From: a bacterium
Lineage (GTDB): Bacteria > Bacillota > Clostridia > Lachnospirales > Lachnospiraceae
Assembly (NCBI GenBank): GCA_023663725.1
Contig: JAMPGX010000018.1
Span: 1 to 64,000 of the forward strand
Length of the DNA: 64,000 nt
Direction: 5' to 3'
Below, in pieces: positions 60,228-64,000 of the stretch (position 1 is the first letter of the stretch; the number at the start of each line of letters is the position of its first letter). A program made the position numbers and the translations under genes. The notes beneath the pieces were generated by a model. That model was not told the origin of the DNA. It saw only the letters and a program-made list of their open reading frames with translations, and ran no database searches.

Positions 60228-60497
60228 CACCCGCAGCCTGCTGACAGGGGCAGGCGCTTTCTCTGCGGCATACTCTTCGGCTGTAAGCGCCGACAGATGC
60301 TTGTATCGTTTTAAGAGAGCATTAATTTCATAGATATAGCAGTCGATCATGTCCGGTTCGACGGCGTTATCAAAGCCCGCATATGCGATTTCCAGCGCAA
60401 TGCGGGTTTTTTCCAGGTCCTCCCTCAGGGTGGGCACAGAAAAATGTATGTCCATGTTATCGGAGGTATGATAGCTTTGCGTATAATATGTTTTCAT
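60177..60497 (-). CDS. DUF2508 (YaaL-like) protein
   Basis: 106 residues, ATG at 60497 with GGAGG five bases upstream. The DUF2508 mark is LEKTRIALEIAYAGFDNAVEPDMIDCYIYEINALLKRYKHL when read in parts. YaaL and BofA are neighbours near recR in Bacilli and Clostridia, and the next gene here is bofA-like, divergent. Role unknown. The C-terminal ~15 codons are antisense to the end of fliS. Confidence 0.8.
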   Translation of the reverse strand: MKTYYTQSYHTSDNMDIHFSVPTLREDLEKTRIALEIAYAGFDNAVEPDMIDCYIYEINALLKRYKHLSALTAEEYAAEKAPAPVSRLRVLYEHSPIHALVSHVLS

Positions 60498-60636
60498 GGC
60501 GTCCTCCAGTTGGCAAAATTTGGTTGTTATAAGTATAGCCGTGTCGCTTGTAAAATATTCCAGTAATTGTATTTGGACGTTCTATTTTCCCACATGTCTC
60601 AATAGGATGATAAAAACAGGGAATTGGAAGAAGCAC

Positions 60637-60906
60637 ATGGGACAATCGGGATTATTATTGATAATGGGAGTTTTGGCGGTGATGCTGCTGGCACTTGCCT
60701 GGAGGCTTCGACTGGAATGGCTGGTAAATCTCCTGCTGCGGGGCGTGCTGGGGGCGGTGGCGATCTATTTTATCAATTTGGCCGCAATCAGGCAGGGTTA
60801 TGCCGCGCTGGTGGGGATTAATCCGGCGACGGTTTTGACATGCTCAGTGCTGGGATTTCCAGGCCTTGCAGCGCTCTATGGGCTCCAGATTTTCTATTTA
60901 TTGTAA
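60637..60906 (+). CDS. BofA-family pro-sigma-K processing inhibitor-like membrane protein
   Basis: 89 residues from ATG 60637 (GGAAG upstream; ATG 60607 possible). Two to three helices and the diagnostic C-terminus INPATVLTCSVLGFPGLAALYGL. BofA inhibits SpoIVFB in Bacillus sporulation. Many clostridia carry a homologue without that pathway, so the function here is open. It sits between YaaL and the Tad genes. Confidence 0.88.
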   Translation: MGQSGLLLIMGVLAVMLLALAWRLRLEWLVNLLLRGVLGAVAIYFINLAAIRQGYAALVGINPATVLTCSVLGFPGLAALYGLQIFYLL

Positions 60907-60930
60907 GGTTTTCACAAAAATAATTTTTCT

Positions 60931-60959
60931 TTGTTTCCGCTATGGACATTTGTTAAAAT
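60931..60959 (+). promoter_or_regulatory. Promoter of the Tad operon
   Basis: TTGTTT (60931-60936), 17 bases, TAAAAT (60954-60959), about 150 bases before the first Tad gene. Confidence 0.5.
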
Positions 60960-61105
60960 AGAGGTTATAATGCATTTCAACAAGAGGCGACTCAAGTCTC
61001 TTACTATCTTTTTATCATTTTATTTTTGATTTGTGATTCACAAGACTACACCACGATTTCATGTATGTTAGTGTTGCGTTTGCGAAGAGGAAAGGAGATG
61101 TGTTT

Positions 61106-62107
61106 TTGGAGCATAGAATTTTGGCCCTGTGCGATCCAGAGGAGGATTATGCGGGGCAGTTGGCGGCATTTTTGCAAGGTCACAAGGAATTTCCCTGGGA
61201 GGTGCAGGTCTATACGGGACTTCCAGAGCTGGCGGACAGCGAAAGCGCGCAGGACATCGATCTGCTTGTTGTGGCGGAATCTGTGTATGGCCCGCAGCTG
61301 CCGATTGATGCACCGACGACAGTATTGTTGAACGAGAGCGGTCTGCTCAGATGGTCTTGTCTGAAAAATGTGGACAAGTACCAGCCTGCGGAAAATGTGC
61401 TGAAGGAGTTGCTGCAGGTCTACATGGAAAGAGAGGAAATGGTTTTTCCCCGTCTGGAGACGGGGAGGCAGACAAAGCTCGTGGGAATGTATTCTCCGGT
61501 GCGCAGATGCCTGCAGACCTCCTTTGCGCTGACATATGGGCAGATTTTGGCGGAGCGCCACCGGACGCTGTACCTGAATTTTGAACACTATGCGGGAATG
61601 CCGGAGCTGCTGTCCGGAGAAAAGGGAAGAGATCTGTCCACACTGTTGTACCATATGAAATCGGATCAGGAAAAATTTGCGATGCATATGAAGGTCCTGA
61701 TACAGAAGAAAGGACGGCTTGACTATATTGCTCCTGCATATATGGGGCAAAATCTGATCTATATCACGGCGCAGGAATGGCTGCAGCTTCTGTGGAAGAT
61801 CGGTGAGAGCGGAGAGTACGACTATGTTATTCTGGATTTATCGGAGAATATGCAGGGACTTTTGGAGATTCTCAGGCAATGCTGTCGGGTATATATGCTG
61901 ATTAAGGAGGATCCAATAGCCAGATGCAAGATAGATCAGTATGAACACATTCTGTCGCTGTATGAATATGAGGACATTCAGAAAAAGACCAGAAAATACC
62001 GGCTTCCGCTGTTTCATCAGCTGCCAGACCAGATTGAACAATATACGCGGGGCGACCTGGCGGAATATGTCAGAGCGCTGATTGAAGAGGAGCAGGAGGA
62101 TGCCTGA
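61106..62107 (+). CDS. CpaE/TadZ-like protein lacking a Walker A motif
   Basis: 333 residues from a TTG start at 61106 with AAAGGAG eight bases upstream (ATG 61061 is in frame but has no site). The N-terminal part (about 1-95) looks like a degenerate receiver domain (ILALCDPEEDYA, DIDLLVVAES); the rest resembles a ParA/MinD-type fold. Where the deviant Walker A (GKGGxGKT) should be, it reads GMYSPVRRCLQTSFAL, so nucleotide binding is doubtful. YDYVILDLSE corresponds to Walker B. TadZ/CpaE localises the pilus machine at the pole. It lies 40 bases before the CpaF gene. Confidence 0.75.
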   Translation: MEHRILALCDPEEDYAGQLAAFLQGHKEFPWEVQVYTGLPELADSESAQDIDLLVVAESVYGPQLPIDAPTTVLLNESGLLRWSCLKNVDKYQPAENVLKELLQVYMEREEMVFPRLETGRQTKLVGMYSPVRRCLQTSFALTYGQILAERHRTLYLNFEHYAGMPELLSGEKGRDLSTLLYHMKSDQEKFAMHMKVLIQKKGRLDYIAPAYMGQNLIYITAQEWLQLLWKIGESGEYDYVILDLSENMQGLLEILRQCCRVYMLIKEDPIARCKIDQYEHILSLYEYEDIQKKTRKYRLPLFHQLPDQIEQYTRGDLAEYVRALIEEEQEDA

Positions 62108-62147
62108 TGGGTATTCCCCCATATCGGGAAAGGACAGGTGAGAACAG

Positions 62148-63380
62148 ATGGAAAAGGATCTGGGAGAGTTGAGGCAGGAATTGCATCGCAGGGTTCTGGA
62201 GCGTTTAGATTATGGCAGGGAGCAGTCGGATGAGGAGGTCATGGAGATCATAGACGAGGTGCTTTTGGAAGAACAGATGTTGAGGCTGCTGCCGGTCAGC
62301 GAGAGCTATCAGCTACGGACAGAGCTGTTTCATTCTCTGCGGCGGCTGGATGTTCTCCAGGGGCTTATCGAAGATCAGGAGATTACAGAGATCATGATTA
62401 ACGGCCCAGGCAGCATATTTATCGAGCGCGCTGGATATTTGCGGGAACTGGATGCTGGGTTTGAGTCGGAAGAGAAGCTGCAGAATGTCATCCAGCAGAT
62501 CGTCGCAGGCTGTAACAGGGTGGTGAATGAGGCGTCCCCTATTGTTGATGCCAGACTTTCCAATGGCGCAAGAGTCAATGTCGTTATGAGTCCCGTCGCT
62601 TTGAATGGACCGATTGTCACAATTCGCCGTTTTCCTGATAAACCGGTGACTATGGAGGAATTGATTCGCTGGGAGTCCATCTCACAGGAGGTGGCAGAGC
62701 TTCTGCGGCTGCTGGTGCAGGCGAGATACAATATTTTTATCAGTGGTGGCACTGGCAGCGGGAAGACCACATTTCTCAATGTGTTGTCAGGATATATTCC
62801 CGCCTGGGAGCGGGTCGTCACGATTGAGGACAGTGCAGAATTGCAGCTTCAGGGGTTACGGAATCTGGTTCGTCTGGAGACCCGCAACAGCAATGTGGAG
62901 GGCTGTCGGGAGATATCTATTCGGGATCTGATTCGTGCCAGTCTGCGAATGAGACCTGACAGGATTATAGTGGGCGAGGTTCGCGGCGCGGAGGCGGTGG
63001 ATATGATGCAATGTCTGAATACGGGGCATGACGGCTCGATGTCCACCGGTCATGCCAACAGCGCTCAAGACATGCTTTCGCGTCTGGAAAATATGATTCT
63101 GATGGGCATGGATATCCCTCTGGCAGCTATCAAAAAGCAGATTGTCTCCGGCATTGATATCATTGTGCACCTGGGGCGTCTCAGAGATAGGAGTCGAAAA
63201 GTATTGGAGATATCGGAGGTATTGGATTGTGAGGGCGGCAACATACGACTCAATCCCCTCTATCAGTTCGAGGAGACAGGGGAGGATGGGGAGGGACGGG
63301 TGATTGGGAGTCTGGTCAGGAGAGGGGGAGTGCTTCATGATCATAAGCTTAAGGCCGCAGGGCTGCGGCTCGGGTTTTAG
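62148..63380 (+). CDS. CpaF/TadA-type secretion ATPase
   Basis: 410 residues. Walker A GGTGSGKTT at about 200, the Asp/His boxes (TIEDSAELQL; STGHANS), Walker B-like IIVGEVRG and arginine-rich RRFPDKPVT before it; these are the VirB11/CpaF marks. It powers pilin assembly or secretion with the TadB/TadC membrane platform. It overlaps the next gene by 44 bases. Confidence 0.95.
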   Translation: MEKDLGELRQELHRRVLERLDYGREQSDEEVMEIIDEVLLEEQMLRLLPVSESYQLRTELFHSLRRLDVLQGLIEDQEITEIMINGPGSIFIERAGYLRELDAGFESEEKLQNVIQQIVAGCNRVVNEASPIVDARLSNGARVNVVMSPVALNGPIVTIRRFPDKPVTMEELIRWESISQEVAELLRLLVQARYNIFISGGTGSGKTTFLNVLSGYIPAWERVVTIEDSAELQLQGLRNLVRLETRNSNVEGCREISIRDLIRASLRMRPDRIIVGEVRGAEAVDMMQCLNTGHDGSMSTGHANSAQDMLSRLENMILMGMDIPLAAIKKQIVSGIDIIVHLGRLRDRSRKVLEISEVLDCEGGNIRLNPLYQFEETGEDGEGRVIGSLVRRGGVLHDHKLKAAGLRLGF

Positions 63381-64000
63381 CCTGCGGGAGAATGTGACGG
63401 ATCTTGGAAGAGGGATGCTGGTCACAGCGCTGTTTGCATTCTTTTTCTATCGCAGCGTATGGGCGCTGTTGCCCATGCTGCCGGTGGGATGGCTGTATAT
63501 GCGGAGAAACAGGCGTGTCCGGCGGCGCCGGAAAGACCGAGAGCTGCTGGTACAGTTCAAGGAATGCCTTCTGGCGGTAGCGGCTTCCATGCGGGCGGGC
63601 TATGCTGTAGAGAATGCATTCACAGACAGCATAACGGATATGCGTAGGATGTTTGGGGAGGGAAGCGCTATGGAACAGGAACTCAGATTGGTGCGTCAGG
63701 GGTTGAGCAATAATGTGCCGTTGGAGGCATTGCTGGCGGAGATGGGGCGTAGAAGCGGGCTTGGGGAAATGGGGGAATTTGCGGAGGTATTTGCAATTGC
63801 CAAGCGAAATGGCGGTAGTATTCCTGAGATGATAGCCGCGGCCAGCGGCTCGATCAGCCGCAGGCTGGAGGTGGAGGAAGAGATGGAGACGCTTCTGGCG
63901 GCTCGAAAGCTGGAGCAGCAGGTGATGAATGCGATGCCGTTTATGATCGTCTGGTATGTGGAGGTGAGTAACCCGGGTTACTTTGACATGCTGTATGGTA
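63337..64000 (+). CDS. TadB-type T2SSF membrane platform protein (cut by window end)
   Basis: An ATG at 63337 with GGAG six bases upstream opens a frame that stays open to the last base (221 codons). Two helices (about 27-52) precede a T2SSF domain: LLVQFKECLLAVAASMRAG, then LAEMGRRSGLGEMGEFAEVFAIAKRNGGSIPEM. This is the TadB pattern. A third hydrophobic stretch begins at the edge. Overlaps the end of the CpaF gene, indicating translational coupling. Confidence 0.88.
   Translation, partial: MIISLRPQGCGSGFSLRENVTDLGRGMLVTALFAFFFYRSVWALLPMLPVGWLYMRRNRRVRRRRKDRELLVQFKECLLAVAASMRAGYAVENAFTDSITDMRRMFGEGSAMEQELRLVRQGLSNNVPLEALLAEMGRRSGLGEMGEFAEVFAIAKRNGGSIPEMIAAASGSISRRLEVEEEMETLLAARKLEQQVMNAMPFMIVWYVEVSNPGYFDMLYG

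Overview
The window looks like a chromosomal segment of a motile, anaerobic gut-type Firmicute of the family Lachnospiraceae (Clostridia). This rests on family content, not on a database match: strong AGGAGG-type ribosome sites almost everywhere, DUF2812/PadR and DUF2975/YozG pairs, DUF4173, DUF4358-MBOAT-DHHW, BofA and YaaL genes, a CUT1 sugar transporter without its own ATPase, single-flagellin genes and a Tad locus. No rRNA, tRNA, CRISPR array or intact transposase was found.

Layout. 0-1.7 kb: a small membrane protein and a response regulator fused to a (p)ppGpp synthetase. 1.7-7.1 kb (minus strand): a sigma factor fused to a second regulator-like domain, followed by two ABC half-exporters. 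7.3-12.1 kb: a membrane-anchored YD-repeat protein, TatD, and a polytopic GT-C-like membrane protein. 12.4-16.1 kb: a Na+-efflux-type ABC-2 operon (one ATPase, two permeases). 16.6-17.6 kb: an Rpn-type nuclease. 17.6-30.2 kb: a fructan utilisation locus with a LacI regulator (divergent), two permeases, a binding protein, a triple-repeat surface lipoprotein, a surface GH32 enzyme, a cytoplasmic GH32 enzyme and a fructokinase. Polymer would be bound and cut outside, imported as oligosaccharide, then hydrolysed and phosphorylated inside.

30.4-49.4 kb is a run of small regulatory cassettes: PadR/DUF2812; a GNAT acetyltransferase behind a translated leader and terminator (attenuation); BlaI/BlaR1-like with two operators; a GT39-type membrane protein; an AAA-ATPase-like/PD-(D/E)XK protein; DUF2975/XRE/DUF4173; an ABC-F protein; a DUF4358-MBOAT-DHHW cell-surface acylation set; and a HAD phosphatase. 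49.4-55.5 kb holds rsmA, a TPR/acidic-repeat protein and glgB. 55.6-60.2 kb holds a FliK-like protein, flagellin and FliS. 60.2-60.9 kb holds YaaL and BofA. From 61.1 kb to the end is the start of a Tad pilus/secretion operon (CpaE-like, CpaF, TadB cut by the window edge).

Scattered through the window are at least six copies or remnants of small non-coding mobile elements that share the terminal inverted repeat TAGNCAATTGCGAAACT and make 11-12 bp target duplications. Three near-complete copies of one subfamily can fold into the same long hairpin, with base changes that compensate each other on the two arms. This suggests a mobile, structured RNA inserted in the leaders and intergenic spacers of operons, and it is the most interesting signal here. 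The attenuator at 31.7-32.0 kb, the sigma-factor fusion and the REC-(p)ppGpp synthetase fusion follow.
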